Source: Laccaria trichodermophora
Lineage: Eukaryota > Basidiomycota > Agaricomycetes > Agaricales > Hydnangiaceae
Assembly: GCA_018417955.1 (NCBI GenBank)
Contig: JACTVC010000004.1
Span: forward strand, 2,914,001-2,978,000
Direction: 5' to 3'
DNA length: 64,000 nucleotides
The first letter of the stretch is position 1, and every line of letters begins with the position of its first letter. Below, in pieces: positions 54,865 to 64,000 of the stretch. The position numbers were made by a program, and so were the translations under genes. The notes beneath the pieces are model-generated. The model saw only the letters and a program-made list of their open reading frames with translations, was not told where the DNA came from and did no database searches.

Positions 54865-55496
54865 CAAGGGGGTGGCGGAACGTGGAAAATGTACCAACAC
54901 TCCCTATTTTTTTTTCGTGGGTTTGGCTGACCTCCCCCCCTCCTCCTCCTACTATATATGGTATTTTTTCCGAGTTCCAATGTTTTATTGAATGTTTTTT
55001 TTATCCTATGGTACCTACCTATCAATTCAGAACCCACAAACTTTCATATTACAGTTAAAGATTGCAATATGCACAAAGAAACATAAGGGAGCGAAAGCAC
55101 AATTTCACAAACTCTCAACAGCGTATTTGCATGCGAAATCTGATGGCCTACAGTCCCTTCACCGTTGCAGATTTCGTAACTACCTCGCTGGCTCAGCTCG
55201 CCTGGCTGGGGGAGAACTTAGTACACAGATTCCGTGTAGACCAGCTGGCGGTACTTAAAAAGCGGTGCGCGGGGATGATCCGTCTGTGTCATCGTTTATG
55301 GTGGATAGGTGATGAGGAGGGTATGCGAGGGCGTTGGACGCAGATGTTGTGAATGCTAGGCCGGAGTTGGGAGCGGGCGAAACGACGCGATCAATTTGCA
55401 ACAAAAATACGTGAGGTCACTATTTTTTTTTCGGCCTTCGGCGGGACCCCCCCCCTCCCAGCCAGTGTACGGGATCCACGTTCCGCCACCCCCTTG
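54865..55496. mobile_element. 632-bp non-autonomous DNA transposon with 8-bp TSD
   Basis: Inverted termini CAAGGGGGTGGCGGAA...CGTGG and its complement at the right end, both followed inward by homopolymer A/T runs and C/G-rich tracts. CACCACAT flanks it on both sides. The duplicated segment at 57900 shows the empty site, which proves insertion after duplication. An 8-bp duplication fits hAT-type or KDZ-type transposases. No transposase is encoded; the open frame at 55062-55352 has no motif. Confidence 0.8.
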
Positions 55497-55504
55497 CACC
55501 ACAT
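55497..55504. repeat. 8-bp target-site duplication, right (CACCACAT)
   Basis: Direct copy of 54857-54864, immediately after the right terminus. Confidence 0.8.
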
Positions 55505-56700
55505 CCGTGAAACCAGGCGTCCAAAATCCGAGTGGCCGATGCCGTGTGCTAGGAGTGATCCTTTTTAATTATTATTGTCGAGATCACGCAAATGTCGTGT
55601 TTCTGCACGTCGTTCAAAACAGATACCCTCGGCGGACATTTTGTATGAGAGTCACTCGTCGCAGACCCGAAAGTCGAGCAAAGTCTCTATCCTTATAGAA
55701 TGCGTAAAACCTGGAGATAATGATAGAATATCCAACTTCTTGCGTTAATGGTCACCTCTGATGTTGCGAACTTGCGAATACTGTCATTGAAATAGATCAC
55801 CAAAATTAGGTTGATAAGAATAGATGCACACCAAGAATAGTTCACCAACCAGAAATAACTAACCCTCACGTCAGCGTTTGCATTCGAAGCTGTGAGTACT
55901 TACTTACTTGCGTTATCAGGGCACCCCAACCGTGAGGATCCCGGTCAAAATTCGGAGTGGCTATGTTGGGAGGTCTTTGAGTTGAACTTTTTTTTTTCGT
56001 CGTGATCACGCAGATGTCATGCTTCTGCACATGATGCCAAACGATTTCCCCCAGCAGACATTCTGGGAAGCAATACTCGCCGTAACTTCCAGTACCAGGG
56101 GAGAAATACCCTTCGTACGTTACTGAGAAGTAATGGTTGCCGTTGAGAAATTGAGCCTTGCGACGCGTGCAGGGGCAAAAAAGAGGGAGGCCCGACGCCT
56201 CACATGAGTCCGTGGTTGTGGTGGTTGATAGGAGCGCATTGGGTTTCTTGAGCTAGACTCTTGGTAGCTAGCCAATCCTTAGCTCTTCCCGTGACTTACC
56301 TTACAAAATCCATGCAAGTCACTGAGGCCGAGAGACGAGCAGACATATCAGGGAGTGCGAGGGCGGAGTCACAGAACGAGACGGAGCCACAGGACGGGGC
56401 GGAGTCACAGGACGAGACCATTGGACGAAACGCTTCATATTCGGAATGTGCAGCTAGAGGTTCTTGTTGCGACCTAGTCCAAGATGGGGACTTGACAGAG
56501 ACTGACAGAACAGTGACGGAACGGAGGGATGTGGCCCAGCACGTTACTTTTGAGTGTTGAGAGCGCGGTGGTAATATCGCGCTCCTGAAAGGTCGAAATA
56601 GATTGTTTTTGTTAGGTATGGGGTGATGGAGACGGTACAGAGGATACTGGGGGATTTTATCCTGACGTCGTAGATAAGCTTGAATCAGGGCCTTTGGCAT
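55505..56700. repeat. Segmental duplication C, copy 1 continued, with internal repeat
   Basis: Paralogue of 57915-58765. Inside each copy a ~430-bp unit is present twice, with GATCACGCAAATGTCGTGTTTCTGCAC near 55575 and GATCACGCAGATGTCATGCTTCTGCAC near 56004, and ATAGATCACCAAAATTAGG between. 56500-56650 (ACGGAACGGAGG, GGCCCAGCACGTTACTT, GGTGGTAATATCGC) matches 58620-58690. No intact gene. Confidence 0.7.
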
Positions 56701-56739
56701 GTGGGTTAATCTAACGACGGCATTGACACATATGCCAGT

Positions 56740-57010
56740 CAGTCATTATATGTCACTCAATTGCCTTGCCGCCACTCAGGGTTTCGCGGCTGTCTCTCCC
56801 AGCACGCAATCCTGCCCGTTTACAGAAAGAGGGTTACATAGTTACTGGGAAAAGACAATTGAACAGGCAGCATCAAATAACAACGTACTAAGCGTTATCG
56901 ACAACGTAACAATTTGCATCAAATCCTCGGCCAGTTTGTCGATCATCTTCTAAATCTGTTCCACACACGAAGGAGGTGTCCTGTTACGATGTTGATGAGG
57001 ACGTGTAAGT
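56740..57010. repeat. Dispersed repeat block A, copy 3
   Basis: CAGGGTTTCGCGGCTGTCTC, CCCGTTTACAGA, ACATAGTTACTGG and CGACAACGTAACAATTTGCATCAAA correspond to 26500-26660 and 51310-51480. Confidence 0.6.
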
Positions 57011-57599
57011 TCTTTTCCCTCCGTTCGCCAATTTCAACAAAAAAAAGGCGAGATCGGTATGACGAAGAAGCTTTCGTCCTCAACTTCCTCAATGCTGTTC
57101 CTTGGTCAAGTTGGAGAGTTTCATCAAAGTTACCAATTGTTGGGAGTGCTGGAGGTAAGTAGCGGCAGCTTGTAAGCTTCGGTATGTTGAGAGGAACGAC
57201 GCGTACCATATTGTACCGGATAGTGCATACTTGGTGGTTGATGATCCCGAATTTTCGAGTCCTCATACTTAGGTACAGTTAGAGGTGACCCCGAATGCTT
57301 TGAGAAAGTACATATTTCAGAACTATACCCCGAGAAATCTTCAGGTGACTCACTGCCTAAAAATTGTCGAGCGCCTTCCCGCTTAGATCTCTTCCATGCT
57401 CTCATCCTACATTCCATCCAATCTCCTATAACGAGTCGTCACAGTGTATTGCAGCTTCCCAGGTAAGTCTGATTCACGCGTCCAAACGTGCAAGGAACAT
57501 ACTTTGGCGTCAAAGCAGAAGAGATGCAAAGATGTGCGTCTCATGTTGACGTCTTTGGCATTGATGTCAAACACCTGCCACAGCCACTTAAGCAGCACA

Positions 57600-58765
57600 A
57601 TTCTTGCGTGTCATTCGATTGTGCAAACGTTATGCCGCAGACCGAACAAAGGCCACGAGAGAAGGGGAGAAACTCATAGTGTTCTACTGGGAGCTGAGGT
57701 CATGCGACGAGAAGGAACATAAAAATAGGTGCATCATACCAAAAATAAACCACTTTCTCGTGTGAGCCTTCTATGCTGCATGCCATGACGCTGAACGGGA
57801 CACCGCAGCAGTTGAAGTGAGGATATAGGAAAGACAGAAATGATTGAATTCGCCGCGTAAGCCTTTGCCATCGATGATGTGAGCCCTACCAACATCAAGA
57901 AGGGACACCGCGTCCGGAAAACCAGGCGTCCAACATCCGAGTGGCCGATGCCGTGTGCTAGGAGTGACCCTTTTCTCGTACTATTACTGTCGAGATCACG
58001 CAAATGTCGTGTTTCTCCACATCGTTTCAAACATTTCAACCTCTGCGGACGACATGTAAGTCGTACAACTGAAAGACGAGCAAATTGAGTTTCTATCATT
58101 TTTCTCAAAACATGTATGTACTCACATTGAAGTATCGAACACACCGCAGCCGTAAAACCTGCTGATAATAATAAAATACGCCTCCGAACTTCTTGCGTTA
58201 ACGGTTGCCTGAGTACTTATGTTAAAATAGATCACCAAAATTAGGCGGACAAGAATAGATGTACACCAAGAATAGGCCACCTACCAGAAATAACTGACTA
58301 TCGCGTCAGCCGTTTATATTTACAGATGTGAGTAGTCACCTGCGTTAATGAGGGCCCCGAAACCGTAAGCATCGAGGTCAAAGATCGGAGCGGCCCATGC
58401 CGGGAGATCATTGGGTTCGACTTCTTCTTGTCAAGATCACGCATATATCGTGTTTCTGCACATCATGCAGAACGATTTCCCTCACGGCAAAATTTTTTGG
58501 GAAGCAATACTCGCCGTAACTTGACTGGAAAGTTACTATAGCCGTGCGTTGCTAAGAAGTGATGGTTGGAGGAGCAAAAAAGCATCTGTAGTTGTGGAAT
58601 GGCCGGTGACTGACAGATCAGTGACGGAATGGAGGTTTCTGGCCCAGCACGTTACTTCTGAGTGTTGGGGCCGCGGCGGTAATATTGCTTTCCGGAAAGG
58701 TCAAGAGAAATTGTTGTTGTCAAGCATGGTCTGATGGAGACGGCACAGAGGATACTGGAGGCCTG
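57600..58765. repeat. Segmental duplication C, copy 2 (lacks the transposon)
   Basis: Continuous counterpart of 54530-54856 plus 55505-56600. It carries the empty target site near 57906 and again two internal units (GATCACGCAAATGTCGTGTTTCTCCAC near 57993; GATCACGCATATATCGTGTTTCTGCAC near 58436). Confidence 0.75.
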
Positions 58766-58869
58766 ATGTAGGAGTACTTAGACAAACTTGAACGGTGAAA
58801 AAAGGGACGTCTTTATTATCTAATCTTATCAAAGACACAAACATGACCAATTACGACGCATTATTTTCC

Positions 58870-59840
58870 ACACACTCGTCGTCGTCGTCGGCGACTAGCC
58901 CTAAGAAAGTATCTACATAGCTCCCAAATATCCTCGTAAGCACTCTTCATGAATCGCTGATTGACTCTGACCACAACCTCCTCAGGCCATCGGCACAAGT
59001 TTGGCAGTGTCCATTCCCCCCATCATGCTGCATAGGCAATGCCGCGCAGAACTTCACTCAGCTCTCAACTGAAGTGCAACTCCTGCGCGAATATCACAGA
59101 CGTCAATATCCCCGGCTTCAGGGCCCCCCATCCAACCACGTCACACACGTCTGAAAATCAGTCAGAGTTCTCCTCGCCTGGCGTTGGTGAACTCATATCA
59201 GCGTATCTAAAGCCGATCTGAACTCCTCCTTGATGGCGTTCAAGGTTTTGGGGATTTCTACATGTTTAGTCCCCGTTGGGGCCGTAATAACTACGTTAAG
59301 AGTAAAGAGCGAGCTTGGGGTTAAGGACGTATGTGATAGTCATACCTTCCATCTATCAGTTCAAGTTATCTCACCTCACCAACGCAGGCACAAGAGTTGG
59401 GCGAAAAGAAATGTCGCTCTGGTCCCCGCCTCCGAAAAACCTGTGAGAAAGCATGTGACCACCCGCAACCGACGAAGAACGCCGTGATGCTTATGATGTT
59501 GCGCCGTTCGAGGCTGGACAGGGCCTACGATGAGGGTGGGCTTCATTGTGGGCACGTACTGCTTTGCGGGAAGTTGAGGCGGAGGTGAGGGTGGAAAGAG
59601 TTCGACGGCAGAGGGAGATTTTACGACTACGTGACTGACCTTTTGCAGGCCGACGAACCGTGAGTTTTTCTCCTTCCGCAGCTGGCGCGTTACTCAATTT
59701 AAGACCAAGTGCGATGAACGGCAAACGCCAAGGAGTCTCAAGGAGTCCTCCCGCGCCCTCACGGCCTCACATTCCCGAACCGGATCATATTTCCTGTGCT
59801 CTTTCTTTGCCATTCGTTCCTACGTCTATTTTTATCGCAG
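58870..59840. repeat. Duplicate of 23960-24840
   Basis: Same order of shared words as the segment upstream of the eL14 gene, with many indels. It ends shortly before the promoter of the secreted repeat protein. No intact gene seen. Confidence 0.55.
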
Positions 59841-59977
59841 TGTTTACTGCCATCAAGTCAAGCCGCAGTTCAAGAGTTGGGAGTACAACGCCACTGTGCG
59901 ACATCGCGCATAGTGAAAGCAGGAAATCTGTTTTTGCGCAGTAATTTTTGTTGCGGTGCTGAGTACAACGTTGAGGG

Positions 59978-59984
59978 TATAAAG
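59978..59984 (+). promoter_or_regulatory. TATA box (TATAAAG)
   Basis: TATAAAG lies about 80 bp upstream of ATG 60061. The leader that follows (CAATTACACTCAAAGCTCAA) resembles that of the His-rich gene. Confidence 0.55.
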
Positions 59985-60060
59985 GCGTCGTTGAGGTCAG
60001 TCTGCCGTTCATCACCTCAATTACACTCAAAGCTCAATTTCACTGCCAAATCTCAGTCAA

Positions 60061-60997
60061 ATGGCCATTACTCGCTTCTTCACTCTCGTCGCTTTCGCTA
60101 TTGGCGCTGCTCAACTTGCTTGTGCAGCCGTTATTCCTACACCTGTCTTTTCAGGGAGTCCTACGGATTGCCCGACGTCATTCTCTAAGCCATCAGGCGA
60201 CGCGCCAGCACCAACCGATATTGCACAAGACGGCAATGAGTTCAATATTTCTGCGGGACCTTTGGGGTGTCCGCCCTCTTTCTCTGCGAGTGGTCTACCA
60301 GATTCGGTACGAGAATCTTTAATCATAATGGAGTGAACAGAAAACTTACCTCCTTAGTTCCCTTCCGGTTTGCCCCCTGCTGAGTCCGCTGATGGGCCAG
60401 CGCCGACCAACATACCAGGGGATTTCAGGAAGTCCGTAGTCCCCTCTCAACCTGACACTCTACCAACGGTACGCAATGCCTTTGTCCAACCGACACATTC
60501 TTACCTGTTTCCCCAGAACACGGCGTCCTACCCCTCTGGAGCATCCCCCGACGGCTCAGCGCCAACACAGCTCCCCAGGGAATACCTAGGATCCCTTTCC
60601 CAATTGCCCGACAGCCCTTCGACCAGCGCATCGGACGGCGCGACGCCGACGGATATCCCACAAGATGGATCTACGACATCTGGATCTGGTAACGCTCCGC
60701 CTCCTTTCTCTCAAGGTGGTGATCCATCAGCGGTATGCAGGCATGATTTTGTAAACTTCGATACTTCTCAACTATGTTTTTAGTGCTCATCTCACTTGCC
60801 TTCCGCTGCACCCAGTGATGGCTCGGTACCCACTGACCTACCAACCTATGCCTTTTCCTCCGGGTCGCTTCCACAAGGGGTAAGGAGGGGTTTTCATTGC
60901 GTGACGAGTGATTCTGATACAGATTTTTCAGTGCCCAGCTGCCTTTCCCTCCTCCGCCTTCCCCTCTGGGGGCCCAGCTCCAACTGATGCCGCATAA
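60061..60997 (+). CDS. Secreted modular Ser/Pro-rich repeat protein
   Basis: Five exons (60061-60306, 60358-60468, 60517-60732, 60784-60879, 60932-60997), separated by introns of about 50 bp, give 244 aa. Every intron is phase 0. A signal peptide (MAITRFFTLVAFA...LACAA) is followed by repeats of a module like CPxxFPSG...DGxAPTDIP: SGDAPAPTDIAQDG, SADGPAPTNIPGDF, SPDGSAPTQLPREY, ASDGATPTDIPQDG, PSDGSVPTDLPTYA, PSGGPAPTDAA. Most exons carry one module, exon 3 two, so the gene grew by duplication of symmetric exons. High Ser/Thr/Pro predicts O-glycosylation and a cell-wall or matrix location. Family not recognised. Confidence 0.82.
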
Positions 60998-61835
60998 TTT
61001 TCATTTCTGTTATACGAAGTAACCCTTGGACAATATGGACGCACACACCTTCGACAATATGGACATATTTGTGTTTACGATTTAGGCAACTTGTACGACC
61101 AACCACTGTATCTGTACTCCATATACTTTACCTTCGGACGCTCTCGCCTCATTCTCTATATACTATTCCAATGTCGTACCAGCTGTATCTGATCCTGCAT
61201 ACTATCATACACGTGCGCGTGACCCCTTAAAGAAACATTCAACACATTGTTACAAAGTTGCACAAGCACAACGACGAACGCGTTAACAAAGTATTTATGA
61301 GAGGTTTACAGCTATTAGAAGTCCGAAGGAACAGGATACATCCTGCTTACTTTCATGTATCCTCCGACAAGTCGACTCCTCACATCAACAACCTCTCTCT
61401 GTGATTTGGGTTAGCCCGTCAGTCATGTGGATTATGCATCATTCCAATTGTTTCAAGTGAAAAGATCTTCTGAGAGCGAACAACCACTGGCCCGCAGCGC
61501 GTCGCCGTCTTATTTGCTATGCCAATCCGTCATGTGTACAGGTGCATCTCAAAATGCAAAAAATATCGAGTGTCAAAGAACATGGAGGAAATCCGGAGTT
61601 GAAGATGTCGACCTGTGCCACTACAAGTCGAAATCACTCCGAATTTCCGAAATGGATGCATCTAGGGTCATAAGACTTCAACAGGCGTTTTCACTAAGCA
61701 ACAGTTACTACTTCTGAGAATGTGCACCGGAGTAGAGAATGTAGAGCGGTTAGAAGCAGAGACAAATAGGAAGTTGTTAGATGGTTTCTGCGCAGGACTA
61801 GCTATAAATAAATCATCGATCAGGCTATTTTTAGG
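60998..61835. other. No recognisable gene
   Basis: 3' flank of the secreted gene and AT-rich sequence with short unsupported frames. Confidence 0.45.
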
Positions 61836-61838
61836 TAC
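61836..61838. repeat. 3-bp target-site duplication, left (GTA)
   Basis: Pairs with GTA at 63040-63042 around the CACTGG...CCAGTG foldback element. Three bases alone are weak evidence. Confidence 0.45.
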
Positions 61839-61849
61839 ACTGGACATAC

Positions 61850-62655
61850 AGTTGCGGACAAACAAAGGCAACAAATTTACAAACCGATTTATAGGGACCA
61901 GTAGGGATTTTTTAAATGTCCGAAAACCATCGGAATAGGTAGGAAATGAGTAGATCTTTCGATTGGTTCGAGCCGATTTCCCAAAAGCAAAGATTTGACA
62001 GAAAAATCAGTCCAAAATTTTGGCGCGGCCAGAAAAAATCGCTAAAATCTCGAAAAAGTCTTTTTTGGATAGATCTCGATAAGTAGTATCCGATCCCGCC
62101 AAAATAAAAAAGATAATCTATATCCTCCTCACCCAAAAAAATTCCTACTATGCCGCCCAAACCTAGAGGCCGACCTCCAAAGAAACGGCGCAATATCACA
62201 GGCCTTCAAAATGGTTCCTCTTTGAGCACCGTTCCGTTGATTATATCAATTTCCCAAGCTGTCAGCGAGGAAGATGATGCACTGATCGCGAGATCCCAAG
62301 AGTCAGACCAGTTGCCAGTGCGCAACAAGAAGGATGAGGCGAGCAGTGAAGCTGAGGATTCAGGAGAAGAGACAGGTGAGGAGGATTATGCAGAGAGTGA
62401 TAAGTATGATGAACCCCGCAGCCCCCATTGCTGGAGTTGCGGAAGCCTAAGGCCCAAGATTCGGCCATCTGTAAACGTAATGTAGACCAATAATTATGCT
62501 CAAAATTTTGGCGCAGCCAAAAATCGTGGGAATAACATGAAAACACCATTTTTGAGCTCCTTTCGCCCGTCCGGTTTCAGATCCGTCATTAGATTTTTAC
62601 CAAAAAATCTGGTTCCGGAGATAATCGATTGGTTGGCTTTAGTTGTCCGCAACTG
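61850..62655 (+). mobile_element. TA-flanked non-autonomous DNA transposon, copy B (nested)
   Basis: Nearly identical to copy A (1982-2788), in opposite orientation. TA at 61848-61849 and 62656-62657 flank CAGTTGCGGACAA ends. It is inserted at a TA dinucleotide in the left arm of the foldback element; the matching right arm reads CA at that point. Confidence 0.82.
62150..62485 (+). CDS. AT-hook small protein of the transposon, copy B
   Basis: Same 111-residue protein as at 2152-2487, including the PRGRPPKK AT-hook and acidic centre, by comparison of the two translations. Identity between copies 60 kb apart points to recent transposition. Confidence 0.55.
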   Translation: MPPKPRGRPPKKRRNITGLQNGSSLSTVPLIISISQAVSEEDDALIARSQESDQLPVRNKKDEASSEAEDSGEETGEEDYAESDKYDEPRSPHCWSCGSLRPKIRPSVNVM

Positions 62656-63042
62656 TATGACAAGATAATCTGCACTGAAATACTGTAAAAATATCTTTTG
62701 AAAGTTCCTTATTTTCCCCCTGTTTTCTACCAAGAAATATGTAATACATCTATAAAGATTCTTTTCAATGAATGAAGGTCAAATATTGATAAAATATGTT
62801 GGAAAACATGTAGAACATATTGAGATACATATATAGACAATTCAAATTAACCCAATATCTTTCAAGTAAGTTTCTATATGTTTTCAACATGTTTTATAAG
62901 TATTTAATCTTCATTTACTGAAAACAATCTTTGTAGATGTATTACATGTTTCTTACTAGAACACAGAAAAAAAATAAGGAACTTTTAAAAGATATTTTTA
63001 GAGTATTTCAGTGCAGATTATCTTGTCATGTGTCCAGTGGTA

Positions 63043-63407
63043 CATACAGACTACAAATTGTAAAAAACAAAATTAAAAATGAAAAGTAAGCTCGCCGCAA
63101 AAAATAAAAACAGAGCAGAAAGAGGGCTCAATGAATAAACACGAACGGGTGGGCAAAACGACGGAAAAGTGGATAAACAATTTGGAAATAATCGAGCAGC
63201 ATCGATAATCAAAGAAATGGGTCGGATGAATTTATGGTGTCGACTCCAGAACCGCAGACCACGAGTTTCGCAGACACTTACAAGAAGGCAGATTCTGTTT
63301 CTATTTATCCGAACGGGCGGCCGATTTCTAGACCTCCTGCATCACCTGTTCCAGCTGGAAGTAACGACGGCCTTGCCGACGTTCCGATCCGTCACATTCA
63401 CGTTGAG
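63043..63407. other. Upstream region of the Cys-rich secreted gene
   Basis: No gene seen. An open frame at 63169-63414 lacks support. Confidence 0.4.
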
Positions 63408-63415
63408 TATATAAG
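63408..63415 (+). promoter_or_regulatory. TATA box (TATATAAG)
   Basis: TATATAAG precedes the Cys-rich gene. A likely 5' UTR intron (GTGAGT at 63479 to TTAG at 63545) ends 7 bp before the ATG. Confidence 0.55.
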
Positions 63416-63552
63416 GCCCCAGACGTCTGGAGAATAATCATTCACAAATTCGCTCTCAACAAAGCTTATTGAACTCAAGTGAGTGCCTATCTCAGTAGTC
63501 CTCTGCTGAATTCACTCGAGCTGATTTTTAATTTTTCAAAGTTAGCATCGCA

Positions 63553-63967
63553 ATGAAATTCTCTATGGCATTCAGCATGCTTTTGGCGTCTGCGTTCATC
63601 CAGATGGCAGTGGGGTTGCAATGCAGCTCCGAATGTGCAGCTTGCTGGCAAGACAATAACTCAAACGGAGCCGACATCAAAATTCGTTGTGGAGGAAACC
63701 CGGGGGAAGGTCAATGTGGCGACAGTTGCCCCAGTGGTTACAACAGTATACACTGTGCCGAAAATTCTCGTTGCGTGTGAGTGGAAAAATTTGTCTAGAA
63801 AGCTGATAGTAATAACCAACTCACCAATTTTGAATAGATGCGAGGATGGTACTAATTGCGATAATTTGGGCCCATGTCAATGTCCAGCCCAACATTTTGA
63901 TGGAGACGGGCGAACCGTTGGGCACACAGCGTGCGGGGCGATCAACGCAGATGGATCGTGCGCTTAA
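63553..63967 (+). CDS. Small secreted cysteine-rich protein
   Basis: Exon 1 (63553-63776) and exon 2 (63838-63967) are joined by GTGAGT...AATAG in phase 2, giving 117 aa. The signal peptide (MKFSMAFSMLLASAFIQMAV) is followed by a mature chain with 14 cysteines: CSSECAACW, KIRCGG, QCGDSCPSG, HCAENSRCVCED, NCDNLGPCQCPAQ, ACGAINADGSC. The even number suggests a fully disulfide-bonded extracellular protein. No hydrophobin pattern (needs CC pairs) and no known enzyme motif. The size and composition are those of effector-like small secreted proteins of mushroom fungi. The retained frame across a good intron supports a real gene. Confidence 0.78.
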
Positions 63968-64000
63968 TGTTGGAGAACAATTTGTTGTCGGTAGCAAGTC
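63968..64000. other. 3' flank, window edge
   Basis: Start of the 3' UTR of the Cys-rich gene, too short to interpret. Confidence 0.3.

Larger units (their letters stand above)
61839..63039. mobile_element. Foldback (long inverted repeat) element, CACTG termini, containing a nested transposon
   Basis: Without the nested copy it is about 390 bp, two near-complementary arms of ~190 bp. The left arm starts CACTGGACA[TA]TGACAAGATAATCTGC; the right arm ends with the complement of CACTGGACACATGACAAGATA. Inner parts also pair (AAGTTCCTTATTTT with AAAATAAGGAACTT; ATGTAATACATCTA with TAGATGTATTACAT). CACTG ends with a 3-bp duplication would suit a CACTA-like non-autonomous element, but the class is uncertain. 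Very AT-rich and non-coding. Confidence 0.65.

Noticed and set aside
54865..55496. Gene in the open frames at 55062-55352 and 55396-55698
   Set aside because: They lie within or across the edge of a non-autonomous transposon and lack any recognisable domain.
63553..63967. Hydrophobin
   Set aside because: Many cysteines, but without the two CC pairs and eight-Cys spacing of hydrophobins.

Overview
The window looks like a nuclear contig from an Agaricomycete (mushroom-forming basidiomycete). The intact genes are dense in 50-60 bp GT-AG introns, the gene content is typical of that group (MYND protein, APC permease, basidiomycete-type P450, NACHT-WD40 NLR, F-box relics), and there is a chromodomain Ty3 retrotransposon. 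No tRNA, rRNA or CRISPR array was recognised. Gene models were built by hand from splice signals and reading frame; family names come from motif recognition, not database searches.

Layout. 0-4 kb: eroded tandem duplication and a TA-flanked DNA transposon with an AT-hook ORF. 4.4-6.3 kb: COX6/COX5A-like gene with an in-frame stop, then a three-exon MYND-finger gene. 6.8-8.4 kb: eroded membrane-protein gene. 9.6-12.4 kb: a Mutator-like element with 11-bp target duplications, subterminal repeat arrays, a small SWIM-finger ORF and a nested MITE. 12.4-15.4 kb: nothing recognisable. 15.4-24 kb: conserved core with a 14-exon amino-acid permease, HMG-CoA synthase, a convergent 9-exon P450 and ribosomal protein eL14. 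25-30 kb: F-box relic and degenerate repeats.

30.2-47.6 kb: one NACHT-WD40 NOD-like receptor gene (minus strand), split in its WD40 array by a 13,025-bp Ty3/gypsy retrotransposon. The two 367-bp LTRs appear identical, the target duplication is 5 bp (CTTTG), and the receptor frame would be continuous without the element, so the insertion is very young. The element carries Gag-PR-RT, RNaseH-IN-chromodomain, and a third 1151-codon ORF after pol with an RRM-like segment and an RS-rich tract.

47.6-64 kb: a mosaic of segmental duplications around a decayed eL14 copy, a probable SRPK-like pseudokinase, and three secreted-protein genes: a His-rich 16-residue-repeat protein, a modular Ser/Pro-rich repeat protein built from phase-0 exons, and a 14-cysteine small secreted protein. 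Non-autonomous DNA elements are interspersed, including a 632-bp element with an 8-bp duplication confirmed by an empty paralogous site, and a foldback element into which a second inverted copy of the AT-hook transposon has jumped.

Functionally, 15-24 kb holds housekeeping and metabolic genes, whereas 25-64 kb behaves like a fast-evolving compartment: NLR, secreted proteins, pseudogenes and recent transposition.
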